Below, in pieces: positions 8,967 through 17,209 of a stretch of DNA of 64,000 bases. Below the pieces are notes generated by a model. The model did not search any database, was not told the origin of the DNA, and saw only the letters and a program-made list of their open reading frames with translations. How positions within the stretch are numbered: position 1 is the first letter of the stretch; each line of letters begins with the position of its first letter. The DNA is taken from the NCBI GenBank assembly GCA_035378985.1, contig DAOSUR010000008.1, positions 75,107-139,106 of the forward strand, given 5' to 3'. This DNA comes from Anaerohalosphaeraceae bacterium (GTDB lineage: Bacteria > Planctomycetota > Phycisphaerae > Sedimentisphaerales > Anaerohalosphaeraceae). Both the position numbers and the translations under genes were made by a program.

Positions 8967-10394
8967 CTATTTGGAAAGAGTTATTTTTAGAATTCGTGCC
9001 GTTTGCGGACCGATTTTGGCCTCTTCAGAGATTCGGATTGGGACAACCCAAAGGATTTTTCGAGAATCTTCCACAACAAAAACCCCTTTTCTCAGGGTGG
9101 AATCGACTTTGGAGAGTGTCAGGAATTTGCCGACCCTTTTGGATTGACTCATTCCCAAAGGCACAAAGCGGTCCCCCGGCTTCCGCAGCCGAACCCGAAT
9201 AGGTCCCGTAATCCTGTCGGCATCAAAATATTCAATCCAGCTGCCTGGTCCTTTAAGAACGGTTCGCTCCCTCAACCCTCCTTCCAAAAGCTCCGCCGTA
9301 ATCCGCCAGGGGCCGAATTGACAGCTCTGTCCGGGATGGAGAATCACCGGTTCACGGACATCCGCCTCGTCTGCCTGCGGCAGGCGTCGAAGAACTATCG
9401 CTGTTTCACTTGTGCAGCACTCAATCCCATCCGGCAGATGAAAACACCTCCGCACCGGCTGATATACACTCTCAAACAGCTGTTGATAATGTCGGCCGCT
9501 ATAATCGCGAAGCCCTGCATTCAAACGCTCCAGACAGTCCCGGAAAATCTCTCCCAAAACAACCGGACTGATGTCCTGCAGGGCCGTGCGGTTCAGCTTC
9601 AGCAAACCATCCGGCTCAACCGATACGGCGCTGACAAAACCGGCTTGGACCTGCGGCTCGATTTTCTCAAACAGCCGCCGACAGCTTTCCGCCAGCCGCA
9701 GCAAATCTGCCTCAAGATTGCCCCCGGCGGTTTGACAAAGTCGAGGCAGCAGGATATGCCGAATCCGATTGCGGGCGAACCGAAGGTCGGCGTTGGTTGC
9801 ATCCTCCCGCCAAACAATGTTTCTTTCTCGACAATACGCAAGAATCTGACAGCGGCTGACAGCCAGCATCGGACGGATAAAACGAACCCCCTCCAGAACC
9901 GACGAAGGCCGAATGCCGCACAACCCCCGGAAACCGGTCCCGCGAAGCAGGCGAAAAATGAGCGTTTCAATCAGGTCATCCTGCTGATGAGCCGCCGCCG
10001 CCGCATCCGCTTTCCAGTCGCGGGCCATTTGGGCCAGAGCCCGAAGCCGAAGCAATCGAGCGGCTGTCTCAATCGAAAGGCGGTTCTGCCGGGCATACGC
10101 AGCGGCATCAACAGAACAGGAAAAAAACGGCAGGCCTCGGGCAGACGCCTGTTCCTGAACAAATCGGCAGTCTGCCTCTGACTCCGCCCCGCGAAGCTGG
10201 TGATTGACATGGCCGACGGCTAATTCTGCATCGATGACCCCGCCTTGCTTCAGACGCACAAGCACCTCGAGCATCGCCATCGAGTCAATCCCGCCGGAGA
10301 CAGCCAGCAGCAGCCGGCTCCCGGGCGAAAGCAAACCGCACCGACTCATCCATTCGGCAACCGCATTTTCCAGGTGTACCGCCGAAAAGTCCAT
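8967..10394 (-). CDS. tilS: tRNA(Ile)-lysidine synthase
   Basis: TilS puts lysine on C34 of the CAU-anticodon tRNA(Ile), changing its reading from AUG to AUA. The PP-loop ATP pyrophosphatase motif LLAVSGGIDSMAML is at about 28-42, followed by AVGHVNHQLRG and AAAHQQDDLIETL as in the family. The C-terminal TilS domain includes RLRKPGDRFVPLGM and the final lysidine-synthase region with KIGPQTARILKI. Length (475 aa) is normal. The start is four bases after the stop of the upstream lipoprotein gene, so the two are probably cotranscribed; the ribosome site is weak. Confidence 0.93.
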   Translation of the reverse strand: MDFSAVHLENAVAEWMSRCGLLSPGSRLLLAVSGGIDSMAMLEVLVRLKQGGVIDAELAVGHVNHQLRGAESEADCRFVQEQASARGLPFFSCSVDAAAYARQNRLSIETAARLLRLRALAQMARDWKADAAAAAHQQDDLIETLIFRLLRGTGFRGLCGIRPSSVLEGVRFIRPMLAVSRCQILAYCRERNIVWREDATNADLRFARNRIRHILLPRLCQTAGGNLEADLLRLAESCRRLFEKIEPQVQAGFVSAVSVEPDGLLKLNRTALQDISPVVLGEIFRDCLERLNAGLRDYSGRHYQQLFESVYQPVRRCFHLPDGIECCTSETAIVLRRLPQADEADVREPVILHPGQSCQFGPWRITAELLEGGLRERTVLKGPGSWIEYFDADRITGPIRVRLRKPGDRFVPLGMSQSKRVGKFLTLSKVDSTLRKGVFVVEDSRKILWVVPIRISEEAKIGPQTARILKITLSK

Positions 10395-10398
10395 AAAG

Positions 10399-11304
10399 TC
10401 AGTTCACTTCTGCAGACTTCGGGGGCCATTGTATCACCGCCCAAACCGGAAAATGGTCGGACGGATAGTGCCCCTCAAATGTCCGCTGGTCAATCTCGGC
10501 CTGAAGTACGGAAAGGCCCTGCGGAAGGAGAATGTGATCGATTTTGGCCGTATTCAACCGCCGCCCGAAATCGTGCCACGTCCCGACAGGCTGACGGTCC
10601 GGAAAGAGTGTCTGCCAGGCATCCCTCAGAGCCGGCCCCTGTTCAGAAAGAAGCGGCTCCAGGGCCGGATTCAGCAAGTCCATATTAAAATCACCCAGTA
10701 CAATCACCGCAGAACCCGCCGGCAAAGACATTATCTTTTCTGCCAGCAGCTGAATACTTTTTTCGCGGGAACTCTGGGACTGATGGTCCAGATGAACATT
10801 ATAAATCCACAGCGGCCGGCGGCTCGTCCGCTCCCGCAGACAAATCCAGGTGCAGATGCGGGGAATCTGATTGCCCCAGTGTTTGGAACCGGGGATGTCG
10901 GGAGTATCCGAAAACCAAAATGTGCCGGTATCCAGCCGTTCAAAACGGTCTTTGCGGTAAAAAATCGGACAGGATTCGCCCGCCCGTTTCCCATCATCCC
11001 GGCAGACGAATACATAGTCATAAGCAGGCAGGGCTCGCCCGATTTGCTCAACCTGAAAATCCAGAGCCTCCTGAAGAGCCAGCACATCCGCCCCATACTC
11101 CGCCAGCAGCGTAAAAACCGACTCCCTGCGGCGGTCCCAGCGGTTAGGGCCGTCCTCCGCCGTGCCGTAGCGGATATTGAACGTGACTGCCTTGAGCGTT
11201 TCGGACTGAATCGCTCCTGAAGCCGCCTTCTCCGTCTTCTGTGAACTTTTCTGGCAACCGAAAAAGGCCGCCGTAATGAGTCCGCACCACAGCAAAATTC
11301 GCAT
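10399..11304 (-). CDS. Endonuclease/exonuclease/phosphatase-fold lipoprotein
   Basis: The 301-residue product begins MRILLWCGLITAAFFGC. It is a lipoprotein signal with the lipobox cysteine at about 17, so it is likely anchored in a membrane. The body is the EEP fold (exonuclease III/DNase I/sphingomyelinase-type): TFNIRYG, the metal-binding glutamate in LALQEA, NVHLDHQS, VIVLGDFNMDLLN and the C-terminal YPSDHFPVWA with the catalytic Asp-His. Secreted members cleave phosphodiesters, so extracellular nucleic acid or phospholipid turnover is plausible. I chose the ATG at 11304 because AGGGGAA precedes it. It abuts tilS. Confidence 0.82.
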   Translation of the reverse strand: MRILLWCGLITAAFFGCQKSSQKTEKAASGAIQSETLKAVTFNIRYGTAEDGPNRWDRRRESVFTLLAEYGADVLALQEALDFQVEQIGRALPAYDYVFVCRDDGKRAGESCPIFYRKDRFERLDTGTFWFSDTPDIPGSKHWGNQIPRICTWICLRERTSRRPLWIYNVHLDHQSQSSREKSIQLLAEKIMSLPAGSAVIVLGDFNMDLLNPALEPLLSEQGPALRDAWQTLFPDRQPVGTWHDFGRRLNTAKIDHILLPQGLSVLQAEIDQRTFEGHYPSDHFPVWAVIQWPPKSAEVN

Positions 11305-11395
11305 TATGTTCCCCTTCGCTGCCTGTCGATTCAATAAAAAAGGGCCTGCCCATCCCTGAACAGACCCGTAAGGTTCCGAAAAGATTTCGACGCAG

Positions 11396-12199
11396 CTAAT
11401 CTCCCTGAATTTTCACGTCCGGCGCGGGAGCTGGTGTCGGAGTGGATAATTGCTGGATTCGTTCCATCGCATATTCGGTATTGTTCACATACATCGATTC
11501 CTTCTCCACGGCCAGTTTATACAGGGCCAGGGCGTCGGCCCGCATCCGAAGCCGGCGGTCCAGCACATAGGCCGCCCGGAATCGAGCCGGATAACGTGTA
11601 TCCGGATTCCACTGGAATGTCCGCTGATAAAGCACGGCAGCCAGCTCATAATTCTTCAGATATTCGTAAATCCGGGCTGCCCGATAGGCCGCATCATCAA
11701 TCTTGTCGCTGGTCGGATACTCTGTTATCAGCTGGTTAAACAGCTGCAGGGCCTGCCGCAGAATCGCCTCATTGGCGACAATAATCAGACCGCCGGAGCG
11801 ATGATACAGACTCATTCCCTGTTCATACAGTTTATCCGCTTCAGGAATGGATTCGGAGGCCGACAGATTTTCCGGCAGCCATTCGCCCGGCATCAGATAA
11901 CTGTAGCGGACCGCCTGGTCGAAGGTCTTCAGTTCCGTGCGTGCCCAGCGAAGCTTGGTGGCATTGCCGGTCGATTCATAGTAAGCAATCAAATCCAGCA
12001 GCGATTTTTTGTATCCTTCTCGAGCAGCCGCCAACTGTTCCACATAATCCACTTCCCGGGCATCCGGCACCAGAATCCCCTTCTGAATTCGTGCCAGTTC
12101 GCTGTCGGTCAGATGCGCATCTGTTACACGCGGGTTGCTGCAGCCGCCTATCAGAACAGCCGCTGCCATTGCAAGTGCCGCCCATCCCATCGTTTTCAT
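11396..12199 (-). CDS. TPR-like lipoprotein of unknown role
   Basis: The 267-residue protein starts MKTMGWAALAMAAAVLIGGC, a lipoprotein signal with the cysteine at 20 and an AAGGAA ribosome site. The central part (about 125-245) reads as helical TPR-like units, for example YPTSDKIDDAAYRAARIYEY followed by LAAVLYQRTFQWNPDT. This resembles the BamD/YbgF-type outer-membrane lipoprotein group. The C-terminus is rich in Pro and Thr. It is transcribed alone, between the phosphatase-fold lipoprotein and ispD. A role in envelope assembly is only an inference from the repeat type. Confidence 0.65.
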   Translation of the reverse strand: MKTMGWAALAMAAAVLIGGCSNPRVTDAHLTDSELARIQKGILVPDAREVDYVEQLAAAREGYKKSLLDLIAYYESTGNATKLRWARTELKTFDQAVRYSYLMPGEWLPENLSASESIPEADKLYEQGMSLYHRSGGLIIVANEAILRQALQLFNQLITEYPTSDKIDDAAYRAARIYEYLKNYELAAVLYQRTFQWNPDTRYPARFRAAYVLDRRLRMRADALALYKLAVEKESMYVNNTEYAMERIQQLSTPTPAPAPDVKIQGD

Positions 12200-12295
12200 A
12201 GTTGTTCCTTTCGAACCTATTTTCGCCGTTTTTATTTCTTTTCTTACCATACCATGTTCGAACCGATTGTCAAGAAAATCAGCCCCTTTCGCCTT

Positions 12296-13057
12296 TTACC
12301 ACTGGGCTTCAATATAAGGCCCGATCGGCCCTTCGGGCTTCGGCTTGGGTCTGGAATTGATAATGGCCTCGGCAAGCGGCAAATCGCTTTTGCGGGTAAT
12401 CTTCAAATTCGTAAAGTCCGTTTCGACGATGTGGACTTTGTGGCCGAGGGCCTCGACAAGTTGGGCATCGTCCGTAATCTTCATCTTGCCTAGATTGCCT
12501 ATTTTTGCATAGGCATCTCGCAGCAGTTTGGCATCAAAGACCTGCGGTGTCTGGGCCTCATAGAGATTCTCCCGGTCAATCGTCTCCGAAACGGTCCCTT
12601 TTTGAACCCGTTTGAGGGTTCCATTGACCGGACAGGCGAGGATGGCCGCTCCTGTCTGGGCGGCTTTCTGAAAAACAGCATCCACCCAATCTGCCGTCAG
12701 ACAGCATCGAACGGCATCATGAACAGCAATCAAGTCAATATCCAGACGAATTTTTTCCAGAGCTTTGGCAACCGTCTCAAAACGCTCCGCACCGCCGAAG
12801 CAAAGCTTCACCCCGTTAAAAGCCAGGGTAGAGCCCCATTTGACCGTCACCAGTTCTTCATCTTCCTTCGAAATGGCCATAAGAATCTGTTTGACTTCAT
12901 CGCGATTGGCAAAAAATTCGATGCTGCGTAAAAACGCCGCCCGCCCCGCCACTTCTACAAAGGGTTTCTTACGGTCGCCTCCAAAACGGGCACTGGCTCC
13001 GGCCGCACAGATAATCACAGCAACTGTTTTCCCCAAAGGTTTCTTCTCCGCATCCAT
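12296..13057 (-). CDS. ispD: 2-C-methyl-D-erythritol 4-phosphate cytidylyltransferase
   Basis: IspD activates MEP with CTP in the non-mevalonate isoprenoid pathway. The nucleotidyltransferase start is AVIICAAGASARFGGDRKKP, with the Gly-rich loop and lysine. HDAVRCC, EAQTPQVFD and KITDDAQLVEALG match the CTP- and MEP-binding segments. The 253-residue length is slightly above the family norm because of N- and C-terminal tails (a PRPKPEGP-rich end). The ATG at 13057 has GAGGAAG upstream and lies 22 bases after the end of the corrinoid adenosyltransferase gene. A related NTP-transferase with another substrate cannot be ruled out. Confidence 0.85.
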   Translation of the reverse strand: MDAEKKPLGKTVAVIICAAGASARFGGDRKKPFVEVAGRAAFLRSIEFFANRDEVKQILMAISKEDEELVTVKWGSTLAFNGVKLCFGGAERFETVAKALEKIRLDIDLIAVHDAVRCCLTADWVDAVFQKAAQTGAAILACPVNGTLKRVQKGTVSETIDRENLYEAQTPQVFDAKLLRDAYAKIGNLGKMKITDDAQLVEALGHKVHIVETDFTNLKITRKSDLPLAEAIINSRPKPKPEGPIGPYIEAQW

Positions 13058-13079
13058 CGGGCTGCTTCCTCTTGCGTCT

Positions 13080-13619
13080 CTAATATTCAATTCCTCTTCG
13101 GGCACTGATGCCTCTTTCGAAAGGATGCTTGACGGATTTCATCTCCGTCACCAGGTCCGCCATATCCATCAGTTCCTGTGTGGCACCGCGTCCGGTCAAA
13201 ACCAATTCGACACAGGGGTCTCGATAGGCAAACAGCTGACGGATATCATCCATCGAAGCCAGTCCTTTGGACAGACAAAAAACAATCTCATCCAAAATGA
13301 TCAAATCATAATACCGCTCATGAGCGGCCGTCTGAATTTTCTTCAGGGCCTTGCCGACGGCCGTCCGGATTCGTTCAATGGCTTTCTGGTCCCCCATCGA
13401 CTCAAACATATCCCAGGGTTCATCCAGCGACAGCAGCGTGATATTCCCGATATTTTGAAGACCGGTTCGTTCACCAAGATTCAGGGAAGAGGGCTTGAGG
13501 AATTGGTAAATCAGAACTCGTCCGCCGTGGCCCGCCGTCCGCAAGGCCAGACCGAGGGCGGCGGTCGTTTTGCCCTTCCCATCACCGGTGTAAATCTGCA
13601 CAAGTCCTTTCTCGAGCAT
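13080..13619 (-). CDS. cobO: Cob(I)yrinic acid a,c-diamide adenosyltransferase (CobO/BtuR type)
   Basis: The enzyme attaches the adenosyl group to a reduced corrinoid. The 179-residue product begins LVQIYTGDGKGKTTAALGLA, the characteristic P-loop start, and continues with GGRVLIYQFLK, YDLIILDEIVF and VELVLTGRGAT. The start is probably the ATG at 13619; an upstream TTG at 13628 is in frame and neither has a good ribosome site. It precedes ispD by 22 bases, so the two probably share a transcript. I saw no cobalamin riboswitch upstream. B12-dependent proteins are expected in this cell: a TIGR03960-type protein with a B12-binding-like N-terminus lies at 23.8-25.6 kb. Confidence 0.9.
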   Translation of the reverse strand: MLEKGLVQIYTGDGKGKTTAALGLALRTAGHGGRVLIYQFLKPSSLNLGERTGLQNIGNITLLSLDEPWDMFESMGDQKAIERIRTAVGKALKKIQTAAHERYYDLIILDEIVFCLSKGLASMDDIRQLFAYRDPCVELVLTGRGATQELMDMADLVTEMKSVKHPFERGISARRGIEY

Positions 13620-13654
13620 AGGGGTCAATCATAGGTCTGACAGGGCGAGAAGAA

Positions 13655-13690
13655 AAGAAAAAAAACGCCTGTCGGCTGCTGACAGGCGTT
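13655..13690 (-). terminator. Rho-independent terminator after the PilZ gene
   Basis: A perfect 10-bp stem (AACGCCTGTC/GACAGGCGTT, 13664-13673 with 13681-13690) and a 7-base loop are followed on the minus strand by a run of U. It sits about 40 bases downstream of the PilZ stop and just upstream of cobO. Confidence 0.85.
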
Positions 13691-13728
13691 CGAAATCTCC
13701 GGAAAAATATGCTGGTATTGTTCAGCCG

Positions 13729-14094
13729 TTAAACAACCATATATTGTTCAACGGGCTGGCTTTCGGCAGGCTTAAACGGAAGGGGCTCCGAAAACTGGAC
13801 AGCCACTCTCCGCAAATAAGGTCCCAATTGATCCACACGGCAGATTCTCCCGTCCCGTATAAAATTCGCCAATCCAAACGTTTCATCCTCCCCAAACTGG
13901 GGAATGCTGAAGCGGGCTGTGATGTGTTCGCCCGGACTGGGACAGCGGTCGGAATAGCAGGAAAATGCCGCTCCGCTGCTGGAAATGTCAATCATTTGGC
14001 CCTGGGTAAGAATGTCATCATAATCTTCTGCAAACCAAACCGGCCAGCTGTAGCGTAACCGTTTTTCAGCCCTTCGTTCCACCATTGATTCCAT
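13729..14094 (-). CDS. PilZ-domain protein (probable cyclic di-GMP binding)
   Basis: The 121-residue protein is essentially one PilZ domain. It has the RxxxR signature (RRAEKR, about 8-13) and the D-x-S-x-x-G signature (DISSSGAAF) about 25 residues later, both of which contact c-di-GMP in the family. The ATG at 14094 follows GGAGG by five bases. The gene is monocistronic, ending at a strong terminator. Its target is unknown; single-domain PilZ proteins often act on motility or polysaccharide export. The C-terminal 15 residues lie outside the fold. Confidence 0.8.
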   Translation of the reverse strand: MESMVERRAEKRLRYSWPVWFAEDYDDILTQGQMIDISSSGAAFSCYSDRCPSPGEHITARFSIPQFGEDETFGLANFIRDGRICRVDQLGPYLRRVAVQFSEPLPFKPAESQPVEQYMVV

Positions 14095-14356
14095 AAAAAC
14101 CTCCAATCATTCTGCCGTTTCTTGTTGTCGTTTTTGTTAATGAGTGTTTCGGGGAAAACAAATGGGCTGGTTAATGGAAGAAATGTCCCTATAGAATTTG
14201 GGAAATATAGAAAAAGAAAAAATTTGCGGAGTTTTTAGAAAGTTTTCAGAATTACGTGGGTGATTTCCAAGTTTTTATCCGGAACTAAACTTTCCGGAAG
14301 TGTTTTGTTCAGATTCCAAAAAATTTTTCCAACTTCGTTTTTTGGTCTGATAACTG

Positions 14357-15721
14357 CTATTTTTGAAGGTTCAGGACCGCCTGACGGAAAACGTTCCCTC
14401 TCTCTTGATAATTTTTGAACATATCATAACTGGCACAGGCAGGGCTCATTAGAACCACATCACCTTTTTGTGCCGCTTTGTAACATAAACGCACTGCCTC
14501 TTCCATTGATGCGGCTTTTTGAACAATTGTCTTGGAAGGGCCTGCCGACTTGACCGCATCGAGGATTTTGTCGGCGGTCTGTCCGATAAGAACAACGGCC
14601 TTGCATCGATTGGCAATGCATCGGCCGAGCTCTTCGAAGCCGATATGCTTATCATAACCGCCCGCAATTAAAATCTTGGGGTCTTCGATGCCGTTCAGAG
14701 CGGCCATCGTGCTGACCGGTGTCGTCGCCTTCGAATCATTGTACCAGCGAACCCCGTCGATTTCGGCCACAAACTGCATCCGGTGTTCAAGACCCTCAAA
14801 AGACGAAACCGCCTCCCGCAGCATTTTCTTATCCGCCCCGAAAACACCTGCAATCGTCAAAGCCCCCGCGAGGTTTTGAAGGTTCACCCGCCCGGGCAGG
14901 CGGAAAACACGGCGGTATTCCCCACAAATATCCTCTGCCTTAAACAGCAAACAGCGGCGAAAATCCTGCTCCGAATACTCCGCAAACCACTGAAGGCCGG
15001 TTTGGTCTTCTGCATTAAAAACAGAAACAGGCGGAAAGTCCGGGTTGGGACGCTGGTTTTCAAACAGGATTTTTTTGGCCGCGGCGTATGCCTCAAAGGT
15101 TCCGTGACGGTCAAGGTGGTTGGGGCTCAAGTTTGTCAAAAGGGCTGTATCAGCCCCCCGACGACATCCGGACAACTGTTCGATTTGGAAACTGCTGATT
15201 TCCAGAACGACAATATCTTTTTCCGTCAGGTCTTTCAGAAGCCCCAAAAGCGGACGATTGCCAATATTGCCGCTCAAGTAAACATTTCCATAAGCCCATT
15301 TTTCAGAAGCAGATGCGGCCTCGAGCAGGTGGGCCGTCAAGGCGGTGGTTGTGCTTTTGCCGTTGGAGCCGGTGATGGCGGCAATCCGGGCGGGACAGCG
15401 TTCGAAAAACAACTCCACCTGCGAGGTGATGACGGCCCCGGCTTGGCGGGCAATCTGAAGGAAAGGATTCTCCGGCGGCACGGCGGGGTTGACAATCACC
15501 ACGTCAGCCGTGCGGAAATCCTCTTCCAAATGGCCGCCCAGATGCCAGGCAACCGGCAGCGAACGCAGGGAATCGATGGTTTCGCGAAGTTTGCCCTCAT
15601 CGGCCAAATCGGTGACCGTAACGCGCCCCCCCTGCTCACAGGCAAAACGAACACTGTCCTGTCCGCCGCCGAACGAACCTAACCCCATTACAACAATCCG
15701 TTTATCCCTCAATTCAATCAC
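14357..15721 (-). CDS. murD: UDP-N-acetylmuramoylalanine--D-glutamate ligase
   Basis: MurD adds D-glutamate to UDP-MurNAc-L-Ala in peptidoglycan synthesis. The protein has the Rossmann-like N-domain (VVMGLGSFGGGQDS), the Mur-ligase P-loop AAITGSNGKSTTTAL, SSFQIEQL, TNLSPNHLDRHG and the C-domain YNDSKATTP and ILIAGGYDKH. I chose GTG at 15721 with GGAAG seven bases before it; the ATG at 15742 would add seven codons. No other division/cell-wall gene is adjacent, so it is detached from the usual mur cluster. Confidence 0.95.
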   Translation of the reverse strand: MIELRDKRIVVMGLGSFGGGQDSVRFACEQGGRVTVTDLADEGKLRETIDSLRSLPVAWHLGGHLEEDFRTADVVIVNPAVPPENPFLQIARQAGAVITSQVELFFERCPARIAAITGSNGKSTTTALTAHLLEAASASEKWAYGNVYLSGNIGNRPLLGLLKDLTEKDIVVLEISSFQIEQLSGCRRGADTALLTNLSPNHLDRHGTFEAYAAAKKILFENQRPNPDFPPVSVFNAEDQTGLQWFAEYSEQDFRRCLLFKAEDICGEYRRVFRLPGRVNLQNLAGALTIAGVFGADKKMLREAVSSFEGLEHRMQFVAEIDGVRWYNDSKATTPVSTMAALNGIEDPKILIAGGYDKHIGFEELGRCIANRCKAVVLIGQTADKILDAVKSAGPSKTIVQKAASMEEAVRLCYKAAQKGDVVLMSPACASYDMFKNYQERGNVFRQAVLNLQK

Positions 15722-15869
15722 AAAAAACTTCCTTTCTTTCAAAAACGGGCCTTAAAGATACCATCGGACAAGGCGGGTTGAAAATGAAAAAATGGGGCTT
15801 GAAGAAAAGCCGCCTTCAAGAGACAATGCCGCAAGATGTTTTGCCAGCAAGAGTAAGAGGAAACCAGAA

Positions 15870-16349
15870 ATGCGAGTGAAACCGAGAAGCGATGACTTTC
15901 CGGCGCCGGAGGTGAAAACCTTTCCGGACTGCACCAAAATCCAAACCCATACCATCACCATCATTCCGCGCTACAGCGAGACGGACCAGTCGGGGGTTAT
16001 TCATCATACGGTCTATCCGGTGTGGTTTGAGATGGGGCGGACGGAACTGCTGCGGGCAAACGGGCTGGCCTACAGTGATTTGGAGAAGAACGGGATTTAT
16101 TTCGTCGTGGCGGAATTGAACGTAAAGTACCGCCGGCCTGCATTTTATGACGAGAAACTGGACTTGATTACCACCTGCACACGGATTACCAGCGCCCGGG
16201 TGGAGCACAGCTATCGGCTGGTTCGGCAAAGCACAGGGGTTCTGCTGGCCGAGGGCAGCAGCATCCTGGCGTGTGTGGACAAAGACGGCAGGCCGCGCCG
16301 GATGCCGGCATTTATGTATCCGGAAGAAGAGCCCGAAGAAAAATCTTAA
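15870..16349 (+). CDS. Hotdog-fold acyl-CoA thioesterase (YbgC/FadM type)
   Basis: The 159-residue protein has the 4-hydroxybenzoyl-CoA thioesterase pattern: RYSETDQSGVIHHTVYPVWFEMGRT with the catalytic aspartate after a Thr, then VAELNVKYRRPAFYDEKL and RITSARVEHSYRL. Such enzymes hydrolyse short- or medium-chain acyl-CoA. About 30 residues before the domain are poorly conserved. The ATG at 15870 was chosen over one 26 codons upstream because GAGGAAA lies nine bases before it. It is alone on plus, divergent from murD. Confidence 0.83.
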   Translation: MRVKPRSDDFPAPEVKTFPDCTKIQTHTITIIPRYSETDQSGVIHHTVYPVWFEMGRTELLRANGLAYSDLEKNGIYFVVAELNVKYRRPAFYDEKLDLITTCTRITSARVEHSYRLVRQSTGVLLAEGSSILACVDKDGRPRRMPAFMYPEEEPEEKS

Positions 16350-16460
16350 AAAATTTTTTAAGAAAACAAGCGAAACGTCTTATAAAAAGCCCGATATTGA
16401 CACACAGGCCCATATTTTAAACAAATAAGCCGATTGTCTTAATTTATTCTTAAACATTTC

Positions 16461-16489
16461 TTGAAATCCAACCCGCATTCTGCTATACT
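16461..16489 (+). promoter_or_regulatory. Strong sigma70-like promoter of an orphan unit
   Basis: TTGAAA (16461-16466) and TATACT (16484-16489) are separated by exactly 17 bases in an AT-rich context. Transcription would start near 16496. No well-supported gene follows for over 700 bases. Confidence 0.6.
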
Positions 16490-16865
16490 CACGCTTGTAT
16501 AACAAGTCAGGAACTGGGGGAAACAGATGACCATGTGCGAAAGAAAAGTTGAGCTGGTTTTAGCGGTTGAAGGGGGACGCGGGCCGCCGGAAACACAACT
16601 GGAACGTTCGTTTGGGCTTAGGCGGCAGAATTCCTTCACCCTTTTTCCGATGATTCTTATGACAAAAACTTGCACTCATTCAGGTCCGTTTTCGATTCGA
16701 GCACCTCTTCCGCTGCCTGCCCTTTCCGGCCGCGATCCGCCGCTTCCAAAACCAGCACGTCGGTTTTCCGGGGTTTGATTTGGAGGCGGCGGACTTATTT
16801 TGTATGCTTTTTATAGACGAGGAAACGAGGCAAACAGCAGGAACTTCAATTAAGGATGGGATAGT

Positions 16866-16955
16866 ATGCCGACGAGGGAAGAAGACATCATTGACCCGAA
16901 CCCGCACACGGGAGAAGCGAAGGCGAAGGGACGAGGCCCGCCGGAAGAGAAATGA
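16866..16955 (+). CDS. Possible 29-residue peptide MPTREEDIID...
   Basis: A short frame inside the orphan unit, with AAGGATGGG about seven bases before the ATG. The peptide is acidic at the start (MPTREEDIIDPNPHTG) and ends GRGPPEEK. It has no signal peptide or membrane segment. Codon use is unremarkable, but the length gives little statistical support. An alternative overlapping frame encodes a very basic stretch. Confidence 0.25.
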   Translation: MPTREEDIIDPNPHTGEAKAKGRGPPEEK

Positions 16956-17040
16956 GAAAAGGGATTTGAAGAAACGCGAAGAACTTTCCTAAAAAACCCC
17001 ACCGAAAATCCCACAAAAAAAGTCGCGATAAAAAACAGAA

Positions 17041-17075
17041 AGCAGACATCAAAAGGTGTTCTGCTTTTTTTGTTT
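17041..17075 (+). terminator. Terminator ending the orphan unit
   Basis: AGCAGACATC, a 4-base loop and GGTGTTCTGCT form a stem of about ten pairs with one bulged base, followed by TTTTTTTG on plus. The minus strand is also U-rich after the stem, so it may act in both directions and also serve the MBL-fold gene that ends at 17210. Confidence 0.7.
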
Positions 17076-17209
17076 TTTAAAGAATTTTGCGGATGAAAAA
17101 ACGGGAAAACAACGAAAACAATCTGCAGCAGACAGCAGGAGATATTGAGCTGAAAAAACAGCTCCATCGGGTCCGTCCGTTAGGAAATCACTGCGGATTG
17201 TTCGACACA

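Larger units (their letters stand above)
16496..17075 (+). ncRNA. Orphan transcription unit: possible structured RNA or small-peptide gene
   Basis: This stretch runs from a good promoter to a hairpin terminator but holds no recognisable gene. Two short frames have ribosome-site-like sequence: 16527-16778 (83 aa, after GGGGGAAACAG) and 16866-16955 (29 aa, after AAGGATGGG). Their composition is odd, and a third frame stays open from 16780 into a basic tail ending near 16992. Both short frames contain the peptide GRGPPE, encoded by near-repeats at 16574-16592 and 16928-16946 (16 or 17 of 19 bases alike). I could not match it to RNase P RNA, tmRNA, SRP RNA or 6S RNA by conserved motifs. It could also be a decayed gene. 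Confidence 0.35.

Noticed and set aside
16527..16778. 83-residue frame MTMCERKVELV... as a confident gene
   Set aside because: Despite a GGGGG-type site, the second half is Pro/Arg/Ser-rich and unlike a folded protein; it is listed only within the orphan unit.
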